A stretch of DNA of 64,000 nucleotides, from NCBI GenBank assembly GCA_902491765.1, contig CABUIY010000006.1, positions 62,001-126,000 of the forward strand. The letters are read 5' to 3'. Within the stretch, counting starts at the first letter, position 1. Each line of letters begins with the position of its first letter. Of this stretch, positions 50,055 through 59,761 are shown piece after piece. The notes beneath the pieces were generated by a model. It was given only the letters and a program-made list of their open reading frames with translations. It was not told the origin of the DNA and did not search any database. Origin of the DNA: an uncultured Collinsella sp. Its GTDB lineage: Bacteria; Actinomycetota; Coriobacteriia; Coriobacteriales; Coriobacteriaceae. The translations under genes were made by a program, and so were the position numbers.

Positions 50055-50777
50055 TTACTTAAGGTAGCCGTCGGCACGAAGCTTCTTGAGATCGGAATCT
50101 TTGACCTCGCAACCGGCGGGCAGTACCATGAACACGCGGTCGCCCACCTCCTTGACCGTGGCACCCAGACCGCAGGCAAAGCCGTAAGAGAAGTCCAAGA
50201 CGCGCTTGGCAACTTCGGTGCGTACGCCCACAAAAATCAGTGCGACAGGCTGCTTGGTGCGAACGCGGCGCACCACGGTCTCCACGTCGTCATAGCTCTC
50301 GGGGCGCAGGACATAGGCCGGCAGCTGCGGCGTGGCGTTGATGATATTGCTCGCATAGGCCGAGGCATCGCTCGGTGCAGGCGCGGGTGCAGCGGCGGCA
50401 CGGGCGCGGGTATTCTCGGCGTAGCTCGACGGCGTGTCATAGGCACCAGGACGATAACCGCTCGCAACACTGTCCTGCGAGCGCGAAGGCGGGTTATACG
50501 TCGTGGCATGGCGGGAGTCATCGCCGACCAGCTGACCGGAGCGCGTATACACGGCAACCGACTCAGCTTCACCGCGGCGCGTCTGGCCAAGCAGGCCGTT
50601 GCTCGGCTCGTCTTGGGTGTAGAAGCCCTCGCCCGAAGCACCACTGTAGCCGTTGTTCTGATAGCCATCGTCGTAGCCGTCATCGTAGCCGTAGTCGTCG
50701 TCCTGGCCATAACCCTGGTCGTAACCCTGCTGGCCGCCCAGGTGCATCTTATTTTTAATCTCGTCAAGGAAGCCCAT
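50055..50777 (-). CDS. sepF: cell division protein SepF
   Basis: 240 residues. The N-terminal amphipathic helix MGFLDEIKNKM binds membrane. A long linker rich in Tyr, Gly and Asp (QGYDQGYGQDDDYGYDDGY) then Ser/Ala/Pro follows. The C-terminal SepF domain (about 150-240) has YDDVETVVRRVRTKQPVALIFVG and VMVLPAG-like VFMVLPAGCEV. It anchors FtsZ to the membrane in bacteria lacking FtsA; no ftsA is present in this cluster. The ATG at 50777 is followed closely by yggT in the same frame as its stop. Confidence 0.93.
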   Translation of the reverse strand: MGFLDEIKNKMHLGGQQGYDQGYGQDDDYGYDDGYDDGYQNNGYSGASGEGFYTQDEPSNGLLGQTRRGEAESVAVYTRSGQLVGDDSRHATTYNPPSRSQDSVASGYRPGAYDTPSSYAENTRARAAAAPAPAPSDASAYASNIINATPQLPAYVLRPESYDDVETVVRRVRTKQPVALIFVGVRTEVAKRVLDFSYGFACGLGATVKEVGDRVFMVLPAGCEVKDSDLKKLRADGYLK

Positions 50778-50837
50778 GGTTGTGTCCTCTCGCGGTTTAG
50801 TGCAGGCGCCCCTATAATCAGTGCGCACTTCAGAGCC

Positions 50838-51575
50838 TTATTTTACTGCAAACTCCGGGCTAAATACTACCCTGCCCAGGCGAACGAGCGTAGAGCCCTC
50901 CTCAAGGGCAGACTCAAAGTCCTCGCTCATACCGCAGGAAAGCTCAGGCAGGTTCAAATCGGGATGCGCCGCCTCCAGCTCATCCCTCAGCTCACGAAGC
51001 CCCGCAAAGGTGCGGCGTGCCACATCCTTATTCCCCCGGGGCGCCATAGTCATAAGCCCCTGTACGCAAATTCCCTCAAGTTCTGCAAGCTCACCCGCGG
51101 CGGCGCGAATCTCATCGGGTGAAAAGCCTCCCTTCGACTCCTCACCACTCACATTGACCTCAATGAGCACACGCTGGGGGCCGACGAGCTCGCCTGCCTC
51201 AATCTTGCGAACAGCACGGCTCGAGATCGCCTGCGCCAGATGCAGCGAACCCACCGAGTGAATCAGCTCGGCTGAGCCCAGCACCGCATTGATCTTATTG
51301 GTCTGCAGGTTGCCGATCATATCGAAGCGCACCTCGGGCAGCTCCGGATGCTCCGCCAGACCCGTGAGCTTGCGAACCAGCTCCTGCGGGCGGTTCTCGG
51401 CAAAATGGCGATACCCCGCCTGGATGGCGGCAACGGTCTCATCGACACCAACGGTCTTGGACACGGCAATGAGGCTCGCGGCGTCGTGGGGACGGCCCGC
51501 GCGATCGAGCGCCGCATAAAAACGTTCCAGAATCTGCTCGCGGCGAGCGCGCATCAAGTCCAAATAGTTATCCAT
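50838..51575 (-). CDS. YggS/PLPBP family PLP homeostasis protein
   Basis: 245 residues, alanine-racemase-like barrel without the second domain. The PLP lysine is in SLIAVSKTVG, and HFAENRPQELVRK, FDMIGNLQTNKIN and LSCGMSEDFESAL are conserved. It binds pyridoxal phosphate and buffers it. The ATG at 51575 follows GGAGG. First gene of the unit ending at divIVA, downstream of the phoU terminator. Confidence 0.93.
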   Translation of the reverse strand: MDNYLDLMRARREQILERFYAALDRAGRPHDAASLIAVSKTVGVDETVAAIQAGYRHFAENRPQELVRKLTGLAEHPELPEVRFDMIGNLQTNKINAVLGSAELIHSVGSLHLAQAISSRAVRKIEAGELVGPQRVLIEVNVSGEESKGGFSPDEIRAAAGELAELEGICVQGLMTMAPRGNKDVARRTFAGLRELRDELEAAHPDLNLPELSCGMSEDFESALEEGSTLVRLGRVVFSPEFAVK

Positions 51576-51625
51576 TGCCAATCGCCTCCGCTGACAGCCA
51601 AACAAGTAGTCCCATGCTAACGCAA

Positions 51626-51657
51626 GAGCGCGGCCCCGCATGTGCAAGGCCGCGCTC
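51626..51657 (-). terminator. probable terminator of the pst-phoU operon
   Basis: GAGCGCGGCC pairs perfectly with GGCCGCGCTC around a 12-nt loop, 37 nt after phoU. No clear T-tract follows, so strength is uncertain. Confidence 0.55.
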
Positions 51658-51694
51658 ACTTAGGTATTTACAATCTTTCGACGAACGGGGTTAC

Positions 51695-52552
51695 TTACTC
51701 CTCGTCGTCCTCGCCATCGTCCTCATCCTCAAGATGATCGAGCAGGTAGCGAAGACCCTCGCTGACCTCGTTAACGGGCACCTTGGCAACGTAGCGTGCA
51801 TCGACGGCGGGCCTCATGATAACACCCTCGCCCGAAGGCACGCGCATGCTCTCGAGCTCATCCTCATCAGTGCAGGCGATATCACCGGCAGTCATACGCT
51901 GTCCGGTCAACAGGAAGGTCAGACGGCAGGCGGCATCGATGGAAATCGAGGCGATGCGATCGAGATAGCGCGATACCATGATGGCGCGGCGCAGGTCGTC
52001 ATAGTTGCTGTCGTCGTCCATAAAATCGCCCGTGTCCATGCGGTTAAAGGTGCGGAAGAACTTCTCGTAGGCGGCGTGCACTGGCTCGTCCTCGACGGCC
52101 AAGTTGCAGATGATGGACATGTCGTTGGTGACGAGCGCAGAAAGCGAAGAGCCCAGCACCTGGTAGACGGCCTCAGCCTCGGCCTCGACCGTGCCGACAA
52201 GCTCCTTGGGCAGCGAGATGTCGGCCTTGATCATATGACGCGTGGCGCGGCAAATCTGGCGAACCTTATCGGTCATGCGCTGCAGGTTAAAGTCGACGTA
52301 GATGATCGTCTGCAGCAAGCGGAAGTCGGAGGCGACCGGTGACTGCGTGGCAATCAGGTTGTAGCAGACGGCCTCCAGGTTGGCGCAGCGTGCGTCAACC
52401 GAAAGCGTGCGCTTCTTGGTCTTGGTGGCGAGCTTGCGGTCGTCGGTCACATAGGCCTTCACGGCATCGTGGAGGGCCAGATCGACGGCCTCGTAGATGC
52501 TCAGCATCTCGTGACGGGCCTCGATGAGCTGACGGGAAAACAGTTTGCGCAT
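51695..52552 (-). CDS. phoU: PhoU phosphate-signalling protein
   Basis: 285 residues, somewhat long because of an acidic C-terminal extension (about 235-285, ending EDEDDGEDDEE). The PhoU repeats show MRKLFSRQLIEARHEMLSIYEAV, ATQSPVASDFRLLQTIIYVDFNLQRMTDK, and VSRYLDRIASISIDAACRL. PhoU links the Pst transporter to the phosphate two-component system and restrains uptake. It lies 92 nt after pstB. No phoR/phoB pair is in the window. Confidence 0.9.
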   Translation of the reverse strand: MRKLFSRQLIEARHEMLSIYEAVDLALHDAVKAYVTDDRKLATKTKKRTLSVDARCANLEAVCYNLIATQSPVASDFRLLQTIIYVDFNLQRMTDKVRQICRATRHMIKADISLPKELVGTVEAEAEAVYQVLGSSLSALVTNDMSIICNLAVEDEPVHAAYEKFFRTFNRMDTGDFMDDDSNYDDLRRAIMVSRYLDRIASISIDAACRLTFLLTGQRMTAGDIACTDEDELESMRVPSGEGVIMRPAVDARYVAKVPVNEVSEGLRYLLDHLEDEDDGEDDEE

Positions 52553-52644
52553 GGTTCACTCCAATCAGTTGGGTGCGGTCATGCCGCCCGCACAGTGAAT
52601 ACGCACCGGACCAGATCCGATCGGCTTGGGACTAGTCGCACCGA

Positions 52645-53448
<804 letters not shown>

Positions 53449-53460
53449 GGGACTCCTTAA

Positions 53461-54366
53461 CTAGCGACGCTTACGCGACAGGAAGCGCGCAAACAGGTTG
53501 AAGGCCAAAATGATCACCATCAGCAAGAGCGCGGTGCCGTAGGCTGCGTTCATGTTGATGCCGTCGTTGGCAAGCAGGTACAGGTGAACGGTCATGGGGC
53601 GGCCGGAATCGAGCGGCGAAATAGGCAGGTTGATGGCCTGGCCCATGGTGTAGAGCACCACCGCGGTCTCGCCAATGGCACGGCCGATGGCGAGGACGAT
53701 GCCCGTGGCAATACGGCCAAAGGCAGAAGGAAGCACGATCTTGGAGACAACCTGCCACTTGGTGGCGCCCAGGCCGTACGCGCCCCAACGGATATAGCGC
53801 GGAACGGCGCGAATGGCCTCTTCGGTGGTGCGCATGACGATGGGGAGCATCAAGAGCGCGAGTGCCAGAGCGGCAGAGACCATCGAAAGGCCCAGGCCCA
53901 TAGCCTCGACAAACAAGGCGTAGCCAAACAGGCCCATAACGATGGAGGGCACCGAGGCCAAAGCGTCAGCAGCGTAGCGAATGAGCTCGACGACCTTGCC
54001 CTGCTTGGCGTACTCGGCCAGATAGACGGCTGCCAGCACAGCGATCGGCGTGCAGATAAGCATGGCGAGCGCCGTCACGTAGACGGTCGAGACGATCGTG
54101 GGCCAAATTCCGCCCTCGGCGTTGACGCCCTGGGGCCAACCGAAGATAAAGTCGAGCGAGATGTGTGGCAGGCCGTTGATGACCACGTAGGCGATGATAG
54201 CGACCAGCACCAGCGTGGTGATGTAGGCAGCGGCACGAAACACGCCAAGCATGATCTTGTTGGACAGGTCCTTGTTGATGCGGCCCTTCTTGCCGTGGGA
54301 AAGGGCACGCTTGATGCGCTCGCGCGACGAGGTCGTATCGACCGTCGTGTCAACGGAATCGGACAT
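53461..54366 (-). CDS. pstA: phosphate ABC transporter permease PstA
   Basis: 301 residues with six helices and the EAA loop IRAVPRYIRWGAYGLGATKWQVVSKIVLPSA. The basic, Ser-rich N-terminus (RERIKRALSHGKKGRINK) is cytoplasmic. It forms the phosphate channel with PstC, whose stop is 3 nt upstream of the pstA start. Confidence 0.94.
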   Translation of the reverse strand: MSDSVDTTVDTTSSRERIKRALSHGKKGRINKDLSNKIMLGVFRAAAYITTLVLVAIIAYVVINGLPHISLDFIFGWPQGVNAEGGIWPTIVSTVYVTALAMLICTPIAVLAAVYLAEYAKQGKVVELIRYAADALASVPSIVMGLFGYALFVEAMGLGLSMVSAALALALLMLPIVMRTTEEAIRAVPRYIRWGAYGLGATKWQVVSKIVLPSAFGRIATGIVLAIGRAIGETAVVLYTMGQAINLPISPLDSGRPMTVHLYLLANDGINMNAAYGTALLLMVIILAFNLFARFLSRKRR

Positions 54367-54369
54367 AGC

Positions 54370-55296
54370 CTACCCCCTCTTCTTCTTGGAAATCAGACGG
54401 ACGATGCCCACCAGCGTGGCGGAGATGATAAACAGGACCACACCCATGCCGAACAGCGCCGAGCGGTGCAGACCCGAGGAATAGCTCATGTCGAGCGCAA
54501 TCTGGCTCGTGAGCGTCGAGATGGGGCTCGCAATGCTGTCGGGAATAACCGGGGCGTTACCTACGACCATGAGCACGGCCATGGTCTCGCCGATGGCACG
54601 GCCCATACCCAGCACGATGGCATCAACGATACCCAGCTTCGCGGCAGGTAGCACGACCTTATAGATGGTCTGCCACTTGGTGGCGCCCATGGCATACGAT
54701 GCCTCGCGAATGCCCATGGGAATGGAATTGAGAGCATCGATGGTGAGCGTGGTGATGGTAGGGACGATCATGATGGCGAGCACAAACCACGCCGTCAGCG
54801 CACCAAAACCAAGGCCGCCGGTCAGTTGTGCGATAAACGGGCGGATGATGATCATGCCGAAAAAGCCGTAGATGATAGAAGGGATGCCGGCCAGCAGGTC
54901 GACGGCAGGGCTGATGAGCTTGCGCACGCGCTTGCTGGCAATCTCGACCAGGTAAACGGCTGTACCCACGCCCAGCGGCACGCCCATGGCGAGCGCACCG
55001 ACGGTCACCAGACCCGAGCCGGCAAGCAGCGACAAGATTCCGTAGTGGCCCTCGGAAGGCGCCCACGTAAAGCTAAAGAAGTCCGTCAGACCGATGTCAG
55101 TAAAGACGGGCAGCGCCGAGTACGTGGTAAAGACAAAAATCAGGATGACGGTGACGACCGCCAAGAACGCGCAGGCAAAGAAGATCCACTGCAGCGCCTT
55201 CTCCTTGATATAGGTGCTGCGCGATACGAGCGCCAGCTCGCGCTTCTTGGGCGTCTGAACATTCTGCTCAGTCTGGGAGTTTTCCTGTGCTTCCAT
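54370..55296 (-). CDS. pstC: phosphate ABC transporter permease PstC
   Basis: 308 residues. The ATG at 55296 is chosen over a GTG at 55305 because GGGGAG stands 7-8 nt before it. It begins 1 nt after the pstS stop, so the genes are coupled. It has six helices, TDFFSFTWAPSEGHYGIL, and the EAA loop NSIPMGIREASYAMGATKWQTIYKVVLPAA. Confidence 0.94.
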   Translation of the reverse strand: MEAQENSQTEQNVQTPKKRELALVSRSTYIKEKALQWIFFACAFLAVVTVILIFVFTTYSALPVFTDIGLTDFFSFTWAPSEGHYGILSLLAGSGLVTVGALAMGVPLGVGTAVYLVEIASKRVRKLISPAVDLLAGIPSIIYGFFGMIIIRPFIAQLTGGLGFGALTAWFVLAIMIVPTITTLTIDALNSIPMGIREASYAMGATKWQTIYKVVLPAAKLGIVDAIVLGMGRAIGETMAVLMVVGNAPVIPDSIASPISTLTSQIALDMSYSSGLHRSALFGMGVVLFIISATLVGIVRLISKKKRG

Positions 55297-55297
55297 G

Positions 55298-56134
55298 CTA
55301 CTCACTCCCCTTCTCGTCGTTGGTGACGGGGATAAAGCCCGCCTCGCGAATCTGCTTGTCCATCTTTTCGGACGTCACATAGTCAATGTAATCCTGCGCC
55401 TGCTGCGAAGGCGCACCCTTCACAAAGAAGTAAAGGTCGCGCGAGATGGGATAGCCGCCACTCGCGACCGTCTTCTCGGACGCCTCAACATGATTGACCG
55501 AGACGGCCTTGACCGAGGTCTTGGCGTTGAGGCTATCGACGAAGCCCAGCGAAATGTAGCCGATGGCCCCACGCGAACGAGATACCACGTCGCGGACCTG
55601 GCCCGTACCCGAAAGAACAGCCGAGCGGCGATCGAACGGCGTGCCATCCATCACGATGGTACGGAAGGCCTCGCGCGTACCGGACGCCTCGTCTCGGTTG
55701 ATGACCTGAATCCTCAGGTCCTCGCCACCGACCTCTTTCCAATTGGTAATCTTGCCGGCGTAGATATCGCGGAGCTGCTCGGTCGAGAGGTTATCGACGG
55801 GATTGTCGTCGTTCACGATGACCGCAATACCGTCGTGGGCAATGACGATGGGAGTCAGGCCCAGATCCTGTTCGTCGGCATTGAGTCCACGGGAGGAGCT
55901 GGCGATATCGGCCGTGCCGGCGCTGACGGCCTCGATCCCAGCGGAAGAACCCAAACCGGAAACGAGCACGTCGATGCCGGTCTCCTCCTTAAAGCCCTCG
56001 GCCGCAATCTCGGCGATAGGAAGGCAGGTCGTGGAGCCGGCCACGGTAATGGAAGAGGTAGAAGATCCCGAAGAACAGGCGCACAGCGTAAGCGTAAACA
56101 CAGCGGCGCTCAGGACCGATACGATCTTTCTCAT
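55298..56134 (-). CDS. pstS: phosphate-binding lipoprotein
   Basis: 278 residues with a lipoprotein signal ending LTLCACSSGSS. Phosphate-binding motifs include VAGSTTCLPIAE, VSGLGSSAGIEAV, GTADIASSSR, and NRDEASGTREAF. It captures phosphate outside and hands it to PstCA. Its ATG overlaps the pgeF stop as ATGA, so its translation is coupled to a division-cluster gene rather than following a dedicated promoter. Confidence 0.94.
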   Translation of the reverse strand: MRKIVSVLSAAVFTLTLCACSSGSSTSSITVAGSTTCLPIAEIAAEGFKEETGIDVLVSGLGSSAGIEAVSAGTADIASSSRGLNADEQDLGLTPIVIAHDGIAVIVNDDNPVDNLSTEQLRDIYAGKITNWKEVGGEDLRIQVINRDEASGTREAFRTIVMDGTPFDRRSAVLSGTGQVRDVVSRSRGAIGYISLGFVDSLNAKTSVKAVSVNHVEASEKTVASGGYPISRDLYFFVKGAPSQQAQDYIDYVTSEKMDKQIREAGFIPVTNDEKGSE

Positions 56135-56931
56135 AGCATCATGCCGATCGCAGCATGGCGCCCACAGGTGCCGTCCTCGTTACGGTAGGAATAAAAGCGG
56201 TCGTTCTGACGCACGGTCGAAAGCTGGGTATCCACGATATTATCCGCGTCGACACCGACATCTACCAGCGCCTCGCGAATGGCAGCGGAAAGATCAAGCA
56301 TGCGAGAGGTATTCGCATCGATGCAAGAGAACTCGGCGGCAAAGCGATCCATGAGTTCCTGGGATACCTCATATTCGTCACCCAAGATATGGGGGCCGAT
56401 ATAGGCGGAAACGTCGCTCGCATCGCAACCGGCAGCATCGCAAAGCGCCTGGCACGCCTTGGCGGAAATACGTGCAATCGTGCCCTTCCAACCGGAGTGC
56501 ACCACGGCAAATCCGCCGGGGGCCACCAGCACCACGGGAACGCAGTCGGCAAAGCAGAGCAGCACGGGCACGTTATGCGCCGTGCAGACGATGGCATCAC
56601 AGCCCTCGGCAATCTGCTCGCGAACGTCCTCAAGGTCATCGGCGCCGTTCGAGGTCACCGCAACGATATGATCACCATGGACCTGATTGGGAACGAGCAG
56701 GTTGTGCTCGCACTCGGCGGCACCCATAGCCTCGAGCGCACGACGACGATTTTCTTGAACAGCAAAGGGGTCATCGCCAACATGCGAGCCCAAGTTGAGT
56801 GAGGAGTACGCATCTTCGGAAACGCCACCGGCGCGCTCGGTGAAGGCAAAGCGAACATCGGATGTCGCGCCCTCCACCAACGTAACTCCATCATGGTCGA
56901 CACGCGAAACTTTGTCCGCACGTGCTGCCAT
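56131..56931 (-). CDS. pgeF: PgeF/YlmD family multicopper-oxidase-like (laccase-domain) protein
   Basis: 266 residues. The ATG at 56931 follows TAGGAGG. The DUF152/YfiH fold is shown by FTERAGGVSEDAYSSLNLGSHVGDDP, VPNQVHGDHIV, CFADCVPVVLV and VVHSGWKGT; the His/Cys zinc ligands in QVHGD, FADC and VHSGW are intact. The E. coli homologue (PgeF) removes misincorporated L-Ser from peptidoglycan precursors. In Gram-positives this gene (ylmD) usually precedes yggS (ylmE); here the pst operon intervenes. Confidence 0.9.
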   Translation of the reverse strand: MAARADKVSRVDHDGVTLVEGATSDVRFAFTERAGGVSEDAYSSLNLGSHVGDDPFAVQENRRRALEAMGAAECEHNLLVPNQVHGDHIVAVTSNGADDLEDVREQIAEGCDAIVCTAHNVPVLLCFADCVPVVLVAPGGFAVVHSGWKGTIARISAKACQALCDAAGCDASDVSAYIGPHILGDEYEVSQELMDRFAAEFSCIDANTSRMLDLSAAIREALVDVGVDADNIVDTQLSTVRQNDRFYSYRNEDGTCGRHAAIGMML

Positions 56932-57091
56932 ACTAAAGCCTCCTAATAACACAAGTACCGCGGCATCGCCGCTACAGCCCGCGTTTATACGGCTGTCATA
57001 CTTCTCTAAAAGGATACCTGCTGCGCTGGAGGCAATCGTAAAGGGAACGTAAAGAGATTGGAGGTTCTAGTTTACAAAGTCGAAATAAAAA

Positions 57092-57115
57092 GGGCGCGCC
57101 CATACGGACACGCCC
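57092..57115 (-). terminator. terminator of ftsZ
   Basis: GGGCGTGTCC pairs with GGGCGCGCCC (two G-U pairs) around GTAT on the minus strand, followed by TTTTTATTTC. Confidence 0.85.
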
Positions 57116-57141
57116 CTGTGCACAACAATGCAAAGAACGAC

Positions 57142-58296
57142 TTAGAAGCTACCGCGCTTCAGGAAGTCGGGAAGCTCGAACTGATCGTTGCCGAAGTTAG
57201 GAAGCTCGGTGCCACCGACGTTGCGGGTCGGAGCGGCCTGAGCCGGGCTCGTGGCAGGAGCGGTGCGCTGCGGCTCAGCGGAGGCAGCGGCCTTGCTCTG
57301 AGACTGCTGAGCAGCAAAGAGCTCGTCCTGACGGTTGACGTTGGAGTCGGAGAAGCCCGTAGCGATGACGGTGATACGCACCTGATCGCCCAGGGACTCG
57401 TCGACAACGGTACCGAAGATGATGTTGGCCTCGGGGTCGACGGCGTTGGCGACAACGTCGGCGGCGTCGCTGATCTCCTGGATGCCCAGGTCCTTGGAAC
57501 CGGCGATGGAGAGCAGCACGCGCGTGGCACCATCGATGGAGCTCTCGAGCAGCGGGCTGGAGATGGCCTGCTGGGCAGCGTCGACGGCACGGGTGTCCCC
57601 AGAAGAGGTACCGATACCCATCATGGCGGTACCGGCCTGCTTCATGATGGTCTTAACATCGGCGAAGTCCAGGTTGATGATACCGGGGACGGTGATGAGG
57701 TCGGTGATGCCCTGGGTGCCCTGGGAAAGGACGCCATCGGCAATCGCGAAGGCCTCGAGCATGGTGGTCTTCTTCTCGGCGATGTCGAGCAGCTTATCGT
57801 TAGGGATGACGATCATGGTGTCGACGCAATCGGAGAGGGTCTTAATGCCCTCCTCGGCGCTCTTCTTGCGCTTGCGGCCCTCGAAGGTGAAGGGCTTGGT
57901 CACGACGGCGACGGTCAGCGCACCGACCTCGTTCATCGCGATATCGGCAACGATGGGAGCAGCGCCGGTACCGGTGCCACCGCCCTCGCCGCAGGTGATG
58001 AACACCATGTCGGCACCAGCGAGCGCCTCGGCAATGTCGTCGCGGGACTCATCGGCAGCCTTGCGGCCAACCTCGGGGTTGGCGCCGGCGCCCAGGCCGC
58101 GGGTAAGGTCGGTGCCGATGTGCACCTTGATATCGGCATCAGAGATCGCGAGCGCCTGAGCATCGGTGTTGATGGCAACAAACTCGACGCCGCGGATGCC
58201 CTCTTCGATCATTCGATTGACCGCGTTGGTACCGCCGCCGCCGACGCCGACCACCTTAATGACGGCAAGGTAGTTGTTGATCTCTGTCTCGTGCAT
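57142..58296 (-). CDS. ftsZ: cell division protein FtsZ
   Basis: 384 residues. The ATG at 58296 (MHETEINNYL) follows CGGAGG. GTP-binding tubulin signature GGGTGTG at about 105-111, the T7 loop NLDFADVKTIM, and the C-terminal FtsA/SepF/ZipA-binding peptide LPDFLKR just before the end. A Gln/Ala/Pro linker separates core and tail. It forms the Z-ring. Its 199-bp upstream gap is AT-rich and should hold a dedicated promoter, though no clear hexamer pair is read. Confidence 0.97.
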   Translation of the reverse strand: MHETEINNYLAVIKVVGVGGGGTNAVNRMIEEGIRGVEFVAINTDAQALAISDADIKVHIGTDLTRGLGAGANPEVGRKAADESRDDIAEALAGADMVFITCGEGGGTGTGAAPIVADIAMNEVGALTVAVVTKPFTFEGRKRKKSAEEGIKTLSDCVDTMIVIPNDKLLDIAEKKTTMLEAFAIADGVLSQGTQGITDLITVPGIINLDFADVKTIMKQAGTAMMGIGTSSGDTRAVDAAQQAISSPLLESSIDGATRVLLSIAGSKDLGIQEISDAADVVANAVDPEANIIFGTVVDESLGDQVRITVIATGFSDSNVNRQDELFAAQQSQSKAAASAEPQRTAPATSPAQAAPTRNVGGTELPNFGNDQFELPDFLKRGSF

Positions 58297-58495
58297 GTCG
58301 GTCCTCCGAACAAAGGTTATAGCCATAGCATGGGTCGACCCCTGCGCACATTAACCTTCAGGTTGAAAGTAAATGCAAAGGTAAACCGTATTATGTTTGC
58401 ACATTATGAACGTATCAGTCAAATAATTGACCGTGAAAACCAAACAAACCAGATAAACGGCGTGGTATGGCCCCTCAACAAAGCATCAACCAGCG

Positions 58496-59761
58496 CTACG
58501 AGGTCGGAGCGTTCCTAAATGTATAGTTACCCGGAGAGCGCACATTGATATACGTTACGCCCTCTACCTGCGAAAGCAACTTGGTGACTACGCGTTCCTT
58601 CTTGACGATATCGTCCGAATCGCCCAGCGACACCTCAATGCCGTTATTGAGGTTTGCCGAGATGGCTTCGACCGAAGGCGTGGAAATATCCTTGACTTGT
58701 CCCAAGAACTCGCTCGAAAAACCACGCACATAATCCAAGCCAGCCTTAACGGCCTTGGAGCTCACTGCCTGGCCGGAAACCGGAGCGACATCCGCCGAGA
58801 CATCAGTCAACAACACCGCGCCATAGTGCTTAGCGAGCGCCAGCGCGGCATCAATGCCGGTCAGGGTATTTGAGCCCTGCCCCGTCGTGATGACGTTGCC
58901 CTGGTCATCCACTTCGACCGACGTCGACAGCGGGGCGATCCAGGTGTCATCATCCCCGATGGCCCAGGCAAGGTCATCGGAGCTGATATAGGCAATTGCA
59001 ATGACCTTGCGCTCCATCGGCGTAATGATGAGCGTATGTGGGAACTGACGCTGGACATCCACGCCCGAGACCCACGGGTTCTGCTTGAGGTCCTCGGTAA
59101 TCTGGTCGGGATCGACGTTAAAAAGCGACGTTCCCTCGGGCAAATCGATCAGCTGGATAGCATCGTGCTTCGTCACATGCTCGCTGCCTTGAATCTGAAT
59201 ATCAGTGGCGGCGAACAGGCCGGAGTTGATGACGACGATGGCAACAATGGCAAGTACGGCCAAGGCTGCCAGGATGCCGCCCGCGATTTTGCCCTTACCT
59301 TTAATGGCAGAAGCGACGTCGGTCGTCTTGCTTGCCATGGCACCAAGCGATGACAGAGGATTGATGCCCTTTTTTGCCGAAGACGCCTTGGCAGCGGGCA
59401 CCGATGTCAGTGAACGCGGCTTAGCGCCAGCCAACGTACGGCCGGCATGCGGCGCACGAGCTCCCAGCGAAGGTCTGGGCGTCGCCATGGGTCGGGAGGT
59501 CTTGGTGCCCATCGCCGGCTTGGGCGTCACCGAAGGACGCGGAGCCGGACGACTCGTCTTTTTAGAAGCGGGGCGTCCTCCCAGCTGCGAGCCGACGACC
59601 GGGCGCTTGGCAGGACGAACGGGCCCAACAGACTTGGAGGGCATGGCGGGCTTATGTTGAGGCTGGGCAGGTGCGCCGGAACGCCCTCCGGCACGGCGGA
59701 AGGTTGGTTTCGATGCTCTAGAAGCCGAGGAATTTAACTTCCGGTCTGAGCTCGATGCCAT
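58496..59761 (-). CDS. ftsQ: FtsQ/DivIB cell division protein with long basic N-terminus
   Basis: 421 residues. Residues 1-155 are cytoplasmic, rich in Pro, Ala, Lys and Arg (RPAPRPSVTPKPAM). One helix (about 159-180) is followed by a POTRA domain (DIQIQGSEHVTKHDAIQLIDLPEGTSLFNVD) and the FtsQ beta domain. It scaffolds the divisome outside the membrane. The start overlaps the murB end by 44 nt. The cytoplasmic extension is far longer than the 20-60 residues of most FtsQ. Confidence 0.9.
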   Translation of the reverse strand: MASSSDRKLNSSASRASKPTFRRAGGRSGAPAQPQHKPAMPSKSVGPVRPAKRPVVGSQLGGRPASKKTSRPAPRPSVTPKPAMGTKTSRPMATPRPSLGARAPHAGRTLAGAKPRSLTSVPAAKASSAKKGINPLSSLGAMASKTTDVASAIKGKGKIAGGILAALAVLAIVAIVVINSGLFAATDIQIQGSEHVTKHDAIQLIDLPEGTSLFNVDPDQITEDLKQNPWVSGVDVQRQFPHTLIITPMERKVIAIAYISSDDLAWAIGDDDTWIAPLSTSVEVDDQGNVITTGQGSNTLTGIDAALALAKHYGAVLLTDVSADVAPVSGQAVSSKAVKAGLDYVRGFSSEFLGQVKDISTPSVEAISANLNNGIEVSLGDSDDIVKKERVVTKLLSQVEGVTYINVRSPGNYTFRNAPTS

